A DNA stretch of 64,000 nucleotides from Sediminibacterium sp. C3 (GTDB lineage: Bacteria > Bacteroidota > Bacteroidia > Chitinophagales > Chitinophagaceae), in NCBI RefSeq assembly GCF_000508085.1, contig NZ_KI669560.1:3123263-3187262 (forward strand), read 5' to 3'. Both the position numbers and the translations under genes were made by a program. The notes beneath the pieces are model-generated. The model did not search any database and was not told the DNA's origin. It worked only from the letters and a program-made list of their open reading frames with translations. Of this stretch, positions 38,166-46,139 are shown in pieces. Position 1 is the stretch's first letter. Every line of letters starts with the position of its first letter.

Positions 38166-38390
38166 ATGAAAAACTTTAAAGAAGAGGAATTGATTATGTA
38201 CGTATACAAGGATTGCACACCTGCGCTTACCAAAGCCATCGAGAAAGCTATATCAGAAGACGCGGAATTGAAAAAACAGGTTGAAACTATACAACGGTCT
38301 AAAGATCAACTGGATAAGCTGAAACTAAAGTCTCCCTCCAAAAAATCAATTAAGGCTATTCTGGAATACGCCAGAAAGAAGGAAAACTAG
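38166..38390 (+). CDS. Small charged protein of unknown function
   Basis: A 74-residue protein (MKNFKEEELIMYVYKDCTPA...) with two charged helices and no signal or membrane segment. It looks like the cytoplasmic, zinc-finger-less N-terminus of anti-sigma-factor-like proteins (IEKAISEDAELKKQVETI), but that is only a resemblance. It sits between the FtsB-like gene and nth, in the same direction. Confidence 0.65.
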   Translation: MKNFKEEELIMYVYKDCTPALTKAIEKAISEDAELKKQVETIQRSKDQLDKLKLKSPSKKSIKAILEYARKKEN

Positions 38391-38428
38391 TAGACTATTT
38401 AGTTGCAATTTATTTCCGAAATTTGAAA

Positions 38429-39082
38429 ATGACCAAGAAGCAACGTTATCAGGAAGTCATCAACTATTTTCAGGAAACCACCCCCGTTGCAGAAACGGAA
38501 TTAGTGTACGACAATCCCTTTCAGTTATTGGTGGCTGTAATCCTTTCAGCCCAATGCACGGATAAAAGGGTCAACCAGACTACACCTGGTATTTTTAAAG
38601 TTTATCCAACTCCTCAAAAAATGGCCAAAGCCAGTTTTGATGATTTATTCCCCTTGATCAGAAGCATTTCCTATCCCAATAACAAAACCAAGCATTTAAT
38701 TGGCATGGCCAATATGTTATTGGAACAATTTGGGGGCGAAGTTCCCATGACGGTAGAAGAACTGGTGAAGCTACCAGGAGTAGGCAGAAAAACAGCCAAT
38801 GTAATTACCAGTGTAATAGATGAGCAACCCAATATGGCAGTGGACACGCATGTATTCAGAGTCAGTCACCGATTGGGATTGGTTAGCACAAAAGCTACTA
38901 CCCCACTGGCCGTAGAAAAAGAATTGATTAAACATATTCCGGAAGAACTGGTACACAAAGCGCATCACTGGCTCATCTTACATGGCAGATATACCTGCCT
39001 GGCAAGGAATCCAAAATGCGATGAATGCGGCATACAAAACAGCTGCGCCTTTTTTGCAAAACAGGCAAAGAAGCTTAAATAA
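38429..39082 (+). CDS. nth: Endonuclease III
   Basis: Base-excision-repair DNA glycosylase/AP lyase for oxidised pyrimidines. The helix-hairpin-helix LPGVGRKTANVI with its catalytic Lys, the catalytic Asp in VDTHVFRVSHRLG, and the C-terminal iron-sulfur cluster ligands C-x6-C-x2-C-x5-C (CLARNPKCDECGIQNSC) are all intact. I use the ATG at 38429; a TTG six bases earlier would add two residues. Length (217) is normal. Confidence 0.96.
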   Translation: MTKKQRYQEVINYFQETTPVAETELVYDNPFQLLVAVILSAQCTDKRVNQTTPGIFKVYPTPQKMAKASFDDLFPLIRSISYPNNKTKHLIGMANMLLEQFGGEVPMTVEELVKLPGVGRKTANVITSVIDEQPNMAVDTHVFRVSHRLGLVSTKATTPLAVEKELIKHIPEELVHKAHHWLILHGRYTCLARNPKCDECGIQNSCAFFAKQAKKLK

Positions 39083-39094
39083 CATATCATCGTT

Positions 39095-40105
39095 ATGAAA
39101 AAAATCATCTGCATTGTTTTACTATTCACTTACACATTTGCAAACATAGCTGCGCAAGAAAATAAAGCGTCCAATTCCCAAAAATCAGGCAACCCAATTA
39201 TCGAAGGATGGTATGCAGATCCGGAGGGTGTAATACTCAATAAACAATACTGGATATTCCCAACCTATTCAGCCAAATACAAAGACCAGGTTTTTCTGGA
39301 TGCGTTTTCTTCAAAAGATTTAATCAATTGGAAAAAGCATTCCCGGGTTATTGATACCAGTGTAATTAAATGGGCTTATATGGCCATGTGGGCTCCGTCA
39401 ATTGTAAAAAAAGACAAGCAATATTTTTTGTTCTTTTCAGCGAATGATATCCAAAGTAAAAAACGAAACGGTGTAAAAGACGATTACAACGGTGGCATTG
39501 GTATAGCAGTAGCATCCAAACCGGAAGGACCTTATAAGGACTACCTGGGTAAACCATTAATCAATCAATTTTACAACGATGCCCAACCCATTGACCAGTT
39601 TGTGTTTCAGGACAAAGACCAAAAATATTATCTGATATACGGGGGTTGGGGCAGGTGCAATATTGCACAGCTCAATAAAGACTTTACTGGGCTTACCCCT
39701 TTTCCAAATGGAGAACTGGTAAAAGAAATAACACCGAAAGGATATGTAGAAGGACCCATTATGTTCATTAGAAAAGGGACTTATTATTTTATGTGGTCAG
39801 AAGGCGGATGGACCAATGGAACCTATAAAGTAGCTTATGCAAGAGCCGATAATTTGTACGGACCTTTCGAAAGAGAAAGCACCATTCTGGAAGCAGATAG
39901 TACCATTGCAACAGGAGCAGGACACCACTCAGTCATTAATATTCCCGGGACAGATGAATGGTATATTATTTACCACAGAAGACCCATACCCAATAAGGAC
40001 AGGGATCACAGGGTTACCTGTATAGATAAGCTACTCTTTAATGAAGACGGCAGAATTCAAAAAGTGCAAATGACTCTTGATGGGGTTGGTCCGAGAAAGC
40101 TGTAA
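39095..40105 (+). CDS. Secreted glycoside hydrolase, family 43
   Basis: A 336-residue exported five-bladed beta-propeller hydrolase. Signal peptide ending NIAAQ; then GWYADPEGV with the catalytic-base Asp, the pKa-modulating Asp region PIDQFVFQD, and the likely acid Glu in GYVEGPIMF. MWAPSIVKKDKQYFLFFS and TGAGHHSVI are further GH43 motifs. GH43 enzymes mostly cut arabinosyl or xylosyl linkages in plant polysaccharides; the exact substrate cannot be read here. It lies 12 bases after nth and is the last core-like gene before the accessory island. Confidence 0.9.
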   Translation: MKKIICIVLLFTYTFANIAAQENKASNSQKSGNPIIEGWYADPEGVILNKQYWIFPTYSAKYKDQVFLDAFSSKDLINWKKHSRVIDTSVIKWAYMAMWAPSIVKKDKQYFLFFSANDIQSKKRNGVKDDYNGGIGIAVASKPEGPYKDYLGKPLINQFYNDAQPIDQFVFQDKDQKYYLIYGGWGRCNIAQLNKDFTGLTPFPNGELVKEITPKGYVEGPIMFIRKGTYYFMWSEGGWTNGTYKVAYARADNLYGPFERESTILEADSTIATGAGHHSVINIPGTDEWYIIYHRRPIPNKDRDHRVTCIDKLLFNEDGRIQKVQMTLDGVGPRKL

Positions 40106-40114
40106 AATGATTGT

Positions 40115-40546
40115 TTAATTATTTCCATATACCCGGAATCCAACAACAGTTAGATTTTCATATTTTTTCATATCAGCTGTAGTCCATTCTGTTTCTTTAC
40201 CTTTTGGTCGCTTATGATAATCCCAATCAAAGTATTCTTTTACATAAACAACAATTGTTACTGGTATTTTTTTCTTAGTCCTTAAACTATCGTTTTGTTT
40301 TGAGTCAACAAACTTAAATACAAAATATCCAACACTAGACTGTAAATTATTACTCGGACTAGCCGTCACGCGTTTTATAGGTGGTTTAATCTCTTTAAGT
40401 AATATTTTTAAGGGTTTGTTTAGAAATTGTGCTTCATTCTCTTTGATTTTATTTGAATCATCTATAGTTTTCACCAATTGCTGTGAGTAACAATTAAATG
40501 AGACAATTATCATTAGAAACGATATTACTATTTGATTTGTTTTCAT
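40115..40546 (-). CDS. Small exported protein downstream of effector A (candidate immunity protein)
   Basis: A 143-residue protein with a signal peptide (ends CYSQQ) and no recognised domain. The mature part is beta-rich (VGYFVFKFVDS, KIPVTIVVYVKEYFDW, NLTVVGFRVYG). It lies only 14 bases after the stop of the lipoprotein effector at 40561-41991 on the same strand. That is the position an immunity gene takes behind a toxin; the second copy of the unit also has a small exported gene there, of unrelated sequence. The immunity role is inference from position. Confidence 0.65.
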   Translation of the reverse strand: MKTNQIVISFLMIIVSFNCYSQQLVKTIDDSNKIKENEAQFLNKPLKILLKEIKPPIKRVTASPSNNLQSSVGYFVFKFVDSKQNDSLRTKKKIPVTIVVYVKEYFDWDYHKRPKGKETEWTTADMKKYENLTVVGFRVYGNN

Positions 40547-40560
40547 AAATACATATTAAA

Positions 40561-41991
40561 TTAATTGCAATTGTTTGAAACATAAGTTATGCTTCCATTT
40601 GAAATAGTTTCATTAGTAATGAGTCTATTGAAATTACCAATACCATCTTGTTTTAACAAAGCCATTCCAGTATTATATTTGTCAAGAACATAAGACATCG
40701 CGGCCTCAACTGAAATCAGTTCAGTTAATCCTTTTTTCATAAAGGCATCTTTTACTTCATCCAATTTATCAAATATCTCTGATGGGAAATCCGGACCAAA
40801 ACCCAAATCAATTGGTGGATATTTTTCCCGGAACCTATTTGCAGCGGACAAATCTATCACAACTAATGCAAACACAGCGCCATTTTTAGATACTACCATC
40901 CTTGTTGAATATTGATTGTATTTATTATTAACCCCTATAAGATTATACAAGTCACCTGGAGATGGAGGCAAATCATTAGTATGATTATGAATATCAGCAA
41001 TTGCCCCTGGCCAATTAATATTTGCTGTGCAAGTTGAGGAACTTGTGCATGAAGTCATAGGTGAAGCTGTAGTATTACCGTTTGAATCTGTACCAAAAGT
41101 AATTGAGTGCTCTACTTTTGAATCTGCATTTTGAATTTGTAATTTAGCACTATCGTATTTATCGCTTTGCGATAATGTAGTAACCATCTTTGCTGCGGGT
41201 TTGGCTACTTCACATGGGTCCTTTTCGATTTCACTTGGTCCCCCACCTGAACTACTTGGCGGTGGTGTTGGAGGCCAATATTCAGTTCCTGATCCACTAC
41301 CTGCACAATCAATCTTAAATGATGTGGTTTCGGTATATACACTGTAAATTATAACGTTGTCTGGAGAACTATCTAAAGATACACCTCCGCCTGTAATCAC
41401 TCTTACTGTAGTATATGAGATGTCACATGAATTAGATCTGATATCACTTTGTGAAGAAATGGCATTAGCCCACGTTTGATTTTCGGCTAATTTTAGTGCA
41501 ATTAGATTGTTGTTTGCGCTTTCCCTGAACCAAATATTAACCAGTTCATTCTTCAGATTCCTAAAAGACTCTAATGTACCTGTTTTTGTTTCGTTATTTG
41601 CTTTTAAATCTATGCTTTGCTGTACCACTTTGATGGCGCCATCAATTTCACCATTAATTGTCCGTAGCATTAAGTAAAATGTTGCATCTACATTTGCTTC
41701 TGAAGTATTAGATCGAAGCTCTCCTTTGTTTTCTTCTCCAAACATAAAGGGCACTTCTGTATACACTATACCCTCAATATTATAGGTACTAACTTGTGAC
41801 CAGTTGAGGTGACCTGCTTTTTTCTCTGCATTAGCATCCTTAAATAGTAAGACACCATTTTTATACCCTTCACCATTTTGCTTGAGCCATTCTTTTAATT
41901 CAGCGTGTTGATCAACTTTTGAGACGTCATGCTTTTTACATGCGACCAAAAGAATCACAACAAAAAAAATGAATATGTTTTTAAATTTCAT
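40561..41991 (-). CDS. Lipoprotein effector A: shared N-terminal domain plus JAMM-like C-terminal domain
   Basis: A 476-residue lipoprotein (lipobox LLVACKK). The first 235 or so residues, including EVPFMFGEENKGELRSNTSE and LENQTWANAISSQSD-like segments, are nearly identical to those of the gene at 43684-45164. After a Pro/Ser/Gly linker (PPTPPPSSSGGG) the two diverge completely. Here the C-terminal part has DIHNHTNDLPPSPGDL: H335-x-H337, S344 and D347, the zinc-site order of JAB/MPN (JAMM) metallopeptidases, close to the JAB-like domains of polymorphic toxins. Whether it is a toxin or a processing peptidase cannot be told. The divergent regulator at 42324 shares its upstream region. Confidence 0.78.
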   Translation of the reverse strand: MKFKNIFIFFVVILLVACKKHDVSKVDQHAELKEWLKQNGEGYKNGVLLFKDANAEKKAGHLNWSQVSTYNIEGIVYTEVPFMFGEENKGELRSNTSEANVDATFYLMLRTINGEIDGAIKVVQQSIDLKANNETKTGTLESFRNLKNELVNIWFRESANNNLIALKLAENQTWANAISSQSDIRSNSCDISYTTVRVITGGGVSLDSSPDNVIIYSVYTETTSFKIDCAGSGSGTEYWPPTPPPSSSGGGPSEIEKDPCEVAKPAAKMVTTLSQSDKYDSAKLQIQNADSKVEHSITFGTDSNGNTTASPMTSCTSSSTCTANINWPGAIADIHNHTNDLPPSPGDLYNLIGVNNKYNQYSTRMVVSKNGAVFALVVIDLSAANRFREKYPPIDLGFGPDFPSEIFDKLDEVKDAFMKKGLTELISVEAAMSYVLDKYNTGMALLKQDGIGNFNRLITNETISNGSITYVSNNCN

Positions 41992-42178
41992 TTTGGAAAT
42001 TTTAATTAAAAAACTATTTTTTTAGAAAGCATTAATAAATGAACTTAATTTCAAAAAGCTCTTTAAGAAAGCTCGTTCTCTACCAACGTCCATTTTTTCT
42101 TCTGTTGCCACAGAACTGGGCATTATGGATTACCAATGAATATTCAAAAGAAAATAATCAGTTTGAGCTTAAATCACA

Positions 42179-42237
42179 TTAACCAAATGGTTAATACTTG
42201 GCATAGGCGGAAAGAATTAACCATATGGTTAATTCTT
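42179..42237. promoter_or_regulatory. Paired palindromic operators, copy A
   Basis: Two dyads with centres 38 bp apart lie in the 332-base gap between effector A and its regulator. They are TTAACCAAATGGTTAA (42179-42194) and TTAACCATATGGTTAA (42217-42232). The second extends to a perfect 26-base palindrome (42212-42237). The same pair with the same spacing recurs in copy B (45348-45406). Likely binding sites of the divergent HTH regulator. The rest of the gap shows only a C9 run near 42279 and a possible TATGTTTG -7 box at 42304-42311. Confidence 0.7.
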
Positions 42238-42323
42238 CATAAAATTTGAAAAAACGATCATATTTCATTTGAATCCCCCCCCCCATACATAACAATAATG
42301 TTATATGTTTGTAAAAAAGACCT

Positions 42324-43043
42324 GTGTTAAGAATTGCAATTGCAGAAGACGAGGAAAAACATTTAAAAGCCATTATCAAGGAAGTAACTGCATATAAGAA
42401 AAATGAAATCAACATTGTTTCAAATAATGGTTACGAGCTTTTGATGGCTTTACAAACGGTTAAGCAATTACCAGATATTCTTTTGTTAGATATAAAAATG
42501 CCGAAAATGGATGGATTGCTATTAACTCAATACATTTCATTCAAACACCCGTCAATAAAGATTATTGGCGTTTCGTCATATTCAAATGAAGCATTGGTTA
42601 CAGAAGTACTAAGTGAAGGGGCTTGTGGATTTATTACAAAATTCTTTTTACATAGAGCCTCAGCTATATACCAAGGGACTTATGGTAGTAGAAATATTTT
42701 AGTTGAATCAATAGAAGCTGCATTAGAAAACAAAGAATACATAGATATTTTGTTATTCAATCAATGTGGATCACTGAAAAAATCAAAATCATCCAAAGCC
42801 ATAATCAGAGAAAATTATGAAAATATACCTAATACCCATATTGAGTATTTAATATTGAATGCAGCAAACCTATCGCATACCGAAATTGCGAAAATTATGA
42901 ACAAGAGCCTAGCGTCCGTTAAAAACTATTTCAACTTACTTTCTGCTGAATTTAATGTTAGCACTAGATCGGAACTAGTTTACTATTGCACCACCAATGG
43001 CATTGTAAAGCATCCAAGTTATTATGACAAGACAGCAGATTAA
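42324..43043 (+). CDS. Response regulator (receiver plus LuxR-like HTH), copy A
   Basis: A 239-residue regulator starting at GTG (MLRIAIAEDEEKHL); an in-frame stop 12 bases upstream excludes longer forms. The receiver has IAIAEDEE, phospho-acceptor D56 in LLLDIKMPKMDG and VSSYSN. The receiver half continues unusually far (to about 150) before the HTH at [33 protein letters not shown]. The last 80 residues match those of the short gene at 45468 closely. No histidine kinase is adjacent. It presumably controls the divergent effector through the paired palindromes. Confidence 0.88.
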   Translation: MLRIAIAEDEEKHLKAIIKEVTAYKKNEINIVSNNGYELLMALQTVKQLPDILLLDIKMPKMDGLLLTQYISFKHPSIKIIGVSSYSNEALVTEVLSEGACGFITKFFLHRASAIYQGTYGSRNILVESIEAALENKEYIDILLFNQCGSLKKSKSSKAIIRENYENIPNTHIEYLILNAANLSHTEIAKIMNKSLASVKNYFNLLSAEFNVSTRSELVYYCTTNGIVKHPSYYDKTAD

Positions 43044-43168
43044 ATCATCCCATTAATCGTATCCACTAAATACTTGTAGCGAATTAATAATAGCGACTTA
43101 CATGTTGAGCACTATTTTCTGAACTATCCCCCACAAAAAAGTATATAAGTCTTTCCTTATTTAAGAAC

Positions 43169-43648
43169 TCAATTTTTTTCAACTCTTGCTTTTGATTTTT
43201 TGATAAAAACTGTAATTGCATCTGCTGTCATCCCAACAGACCATAAATTCATTTTTGAAGTTGTGTTTTTATGAAAAGCTAAATCAGAACATTCCTCAAC
43301 TCCATCTTCGTCTTTAGTAATTAAATACATGGTTTCTTTTTTCTCATCTACTTCAACATCTTTTCCACAGACTGGAGTCATATTAACTATTTTATATGTT
43401 AATATTTCCGATGGATTATTTTCAAAACGACAAATCAATTGTCCATCCTCTTTAAATTCCCAGATATTCGTTGGGCTTTCCTCTGCATACCAAACTCCAA
43501 TAATATTCTTTTTTGCTTCAGTAATATATTGAGGTTCATTGACTGTTGTAATAGGTATTTTTTTAATATTCCTAGAATAAACAACAGCAACTGTTGCAAT
43601 TGTAATTAATAAGGTTAGCCCTATGAAAAAATAGTTATTTGATTTCAT
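43169..43648 (-). CDS. Small anchored protein downstream of effector B, lipocalin-like (candidate immunity protein)
   Basis: A 159-residue protein with one N-terminal membrane segment (YFFIGLTLLITIATVAVVY) and no clear cleavage site, so probably periplasm-facing and anchored. The body starts IIGVWYAEESPTNIWEFKEDGQLIC, the G-x-W opening of small lipocalin-like domains. It lies 35 bases after the stop of effector B. A periplasmic protein next to a GH19-type wall hydrolase would suit a lysozyme inhibitor or immunity protein; this is inference. Its sequence is unrelated to the corresponding gene of copy A. Confidence 0.65.
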   Translation of the reverse strand: MKSNNYFFIGLTLLITIATVAVVYSRNIKKIPITTVNEPQYITEAKKNIIGVWYAEESPTNIWEFKEDGQLICRFENNPSEILTYKIVNMTPVCGKDVEVDEKKETMYLITKDEDGVEECSDLAFHKNTTSKMNLWSVGMTADAITVFIKKSKARVEKN

Positions 43649-43683
43649 AAATTTACATTTTAATCATTTAGTATAAGATTGAT

Positions 43684-45164
43684 TTAATTGTCACAATCAA
43701 TGGCTTGATTTATATTTTTAAAATAATTTAATCGATCAGGGAGTCCATTTGCAATATTATTTTTGCTCCCTGTATTAACAACACTTGAAACTTTTGTAGC
43801 ACTAGTTAATGCATCCCATTTAAATCTATTCCACAAATTTTCTTTACACCACCACATTGAAGCAAGCATCGCAATTTCGTCTGATGAATTTACTAAATCT
43901 GGATGATTTATCAAGTCAAGTGATTTGTTTGGAAAGATTTGATGATAAAAATCTTGAAACCCTTTATAATTATTATAACCTGTTAATTGAATGGGGCCTC
44001 GTCCTCTATACAACCAACCTGCTCCAGGAATTCCTGCATTTCCGTTACTTTGACCATAAACCAAATTCGCAAATTTTTCCGGTTTCCCTACATAATCATT
44101 TGGATTTTTTAAGCCAATAGCCCACATACTTGCATCAGTGCTGAAAATTCTCGGAAATTTATTTACCATCACTTCTGCACGATAATTCATATTCTCGGCT
44201 TTTTTCAGAGTTATTAATCCACCGGATTCATGTGCAATTTGAGCTAAGAAATGTTTAATCTTATATGGATTATCAAACCCAAATTGGTTTCCATATTTAT
44301 TAAGTAAATTTATTAATGACTTTAAAGTTGTTGTGTCTACTTTCTGACCATGAAATACAGCTTTCAATTCTTCTAATGATATTGGACAAGGTTCCTTTTT
44401 CTTCTGTTCGTGGCCTCCACCGGCACCACTTGAAGGAGGAGTTGGAGGCCAATTTGCACCACCATTTATACTTCCAGAGCAATCAATCTTAAACATTGTC
44501 ATTTCTGTATAAATACTATATACAATTACATCATCAGGTGAACTATCTGGCGACACACCACCTCCAGTAATTACTCTCACGGCAGAATAAGAGAGATCAC
44601 ATGAATTAGATTTCACATCACTTTGTGAAGAAATGGCATTTGCCCATGTTTGGTTTTCTGCTAATTTTAGTGCAACTAGATTGTTATTTGCCTTTTCTCT
44701 GAACCAAATATTGACCAGTTCGTTCTTCAGATTCCTGAATGACTCTAATGTACCTGATTTTGTTTCGTTATTCGCTTTTAACGCTACGTTTTGCTGTACC
44801 ACTTTGATGGCGCCATCAATTTCACCATTAATTGTCCGTAGCATTAAGTAAAATGTTGCATCTACATTTGCTTCTGAAGTATTAGATCGAAGCTCTCCTT
44901 TGTTTTCTTCTCCAAACATAAAGGGCACTTCTGTATAAGATGTTCCATCAATTTGATAAGTTCTTACTTTAGACCAATTGAGTTGACCTGCCTTCGTGTC
45001 ACCATTGACTCCTTTGAATTGCAAAAAACCATTTTTATAATTTTCGCCCTTTTGCTTGAGCCATTCTTTTAATTCTTTGTGTTAATCAACTTTTGAGACG
45101 TCATGCTTTCTACATGCAACCAAAAGAAGCACAATAAAAAAAAGAATATATTTTTAAATTTCAT
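43684..45164 (-). pseudogene. Lipoprotein effector B: shared N-terminal domain plus GH19-like domain, 5' end broken
   Basis: From 45024 down the frame is open. It carries the shared N-terminal domain (EVPFMFGEENKGELRSNTSE) and, after a PPSSGAGGG linker, a GH19 chitinase/lysozyme-like domain: FLAQIAHESGGL with the catalytic Glu, YRGRGPIQLTGYNNY, and AMLASMWWCKEN. The 5' end is damaged twice relative to copy A. One base is lost at the T8 run (45136-45143), which knocks the lipoprotein signal MKFKNIF out of frame. A CAA-to-TAA change at 45082-45084 stops the rest. Without a signal the enzyme cannot reach the envelope, so I call it a pseudogene although most of it is intact. Confidence 0.8.
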
Positions 45165-45347
45165 TTTGGATGTTTTAAGTAAACACTATTTATTTAGTAC
45201 GCATTTAAAAAAGAGCTTAATTTCAAAATTCTTTTAGAATCTCGTACTATTGAATCGTCCATTTTTTGTCTGTGGCCACAGAACTCGGAATGATGGATTA
45301 CCATTGAATATTTATACTGAAATTAGTTAGGCAGTTTGTAAATCACA

Positions 45348-45406
45348 TTAACCATATGGTCAATACTGGCCCAAAAAAGAAAGAATTAACCATAAGGTTA
45401 ATTCTT
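45348..45406. promoter_or_regulatory. Paired palindromic operators, copy B
   Basis: TTAACCATATGGTCAA (45348-45363) and TTAACCATAAGGTTAA (45386-45401), again 38 bp apart. The second lies in a 26-base dyad (45381-45406) with one mismatch. They sit in the 303-base gap between the broken effector B and the short regulator. The gap as a whole is recognisably the duplicate of 41992-42323. Confidence 0.68.
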
Positions 45407-45467
45407 CATAAAGTTTGAAAAAACGATCATATTTCATTTGAATCCCCCCATAAATAAGAATAATGTT

Positions 45468-45704
45468 ATGTATTCACTTCAAAAAATACCTGATACCCAA
45501 ATTGAGTATTTAATATTGAATGCAGTAAATCTTTCGCATACCGAAATTGCTAAAATCATGAACAAAAGCTTAGAAGCCGTAAAAAAATATTTCAATTTAC
45601 TTACAGCGGAATTAAATGTTAGTACTAGATCAGAGCTTGTGTATTATTGCACAACTAATGGAATTGTAAAACATCCAAAGATCTATGATAAGTCAGCTAA
45701 TTAA
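45468..45704 (+). CDS. HTH-only regulator, copy B (receiver domain lost)
   Basis: A 78-residue protein starting at ATG 45468 ([15 protein letters not shown]). It corresponds to the last 80 residues of the response regulator at 42324-43043, with [20 protein letters not shown] and [19 protein letters not shown] conserved. The whole receiver domain is missing, yet the upstream operator region is kept, so an internal deletion removed about 480 bases. A free HTH could bind the operators without phosphorylation, or compete with the full-length regulator. A TTG ten codons upstream is a less likely start. Confidence 0.75.
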   Translation: MYSLQKIPDTQIEYLILNAVNLSHTEIAKIMNKSLEAVKKYFNLLTAELNVSTRSELVYYCTTNGIVKHPKIYDKSAN

Positions 45705-45877
45705 TAATGAAACCTGCATTGCAGTATATAAATGCAGTCTTCTTTAACCATGTAAACCAATCGATGCTCTTCATTGATTCTACGACTCCAGCAACCAGAT
45801 AAATTACCCTTTAATGGTTCTGGTTTACCAATTCCCGTAAATGGATTTCTTTGGGTGTCTTTGATTAGGTCGTTAAT
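45701..45877 (-). pseudogene. yoeB: Beheaded YoeB toxin remnant
   Basis: Directly after yefM, in another frame, the minus strand reads [20 protein letters not shown], then [24 protein letters not shown], ending CRFHY and a stop. This is the C-terminal 58 residues of YoeB, including the catalytic Glu/Arg/His-Tyr end. A TGA immediately precedes it and there is no start codon, so the first 25 or so residues are deleted and no toxin can be made. Confidence 0.85.
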
Positions 45878-46106
45878 TCAGCTTTTTAGATTCGATTCGC
45901 GCTATTGCAGTTTCTAGTCTGGCTCTATTGGCTGGAGTGCTATTTAAGTAAATGGTTTCTTGTAAGCTATTGTACTCTTCTAAACTCATCACCACTACAT
46001 TCTTGCCCTTACTTCGGGCAACCACCACAATTTCACCGTCATCATTAACAGAATTAAGGCTTTCTGCTAAGTTATTTCTGAATTCGGTAAAGTTGAGCAC
46101 CTTCAT
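45873..46106 (-). CDS. yefM: YefM-type antitoxin, orphaned
   Basis: A 77-residue Phd/YefM antitoxin: [20 protein letters not shown], then [28 protein letters not shown], the DNA-binding dimer domain, followed by a toxin-wrapping C-terminal helix. In intact systems it represses its operon and neutralises the RNase YoeB. Here the YoeB gene behind it has lost its N-terminus (45701-45877), and the antitoxin's stop overlaps the remnant by five bases. It may still autorepress or counteract other YoeB toxins. The korA gene lies upstream, 33 bases away, on the same strand. Confidence 0.9.
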   Translation of the reverse strand: MKVLNFTEFRNNLAESLNSVNDDGEIVVVARSKGKNVVVMSLEEYNSLQETIYLNSTPANRARLETAIARIESKKLN

Positions 46107-46139
46107 AAGTACTTATTTATGTATTAAATTAAGGCATTA

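Noticed and set aside
42260..42300. C9 run near 42279, considered as a phase-variable promoter tract
   Set aside because: Copy B has only six C's at the same place and the run lies outside any clear promoter spacing, so there is a length difference but no evidence of function.
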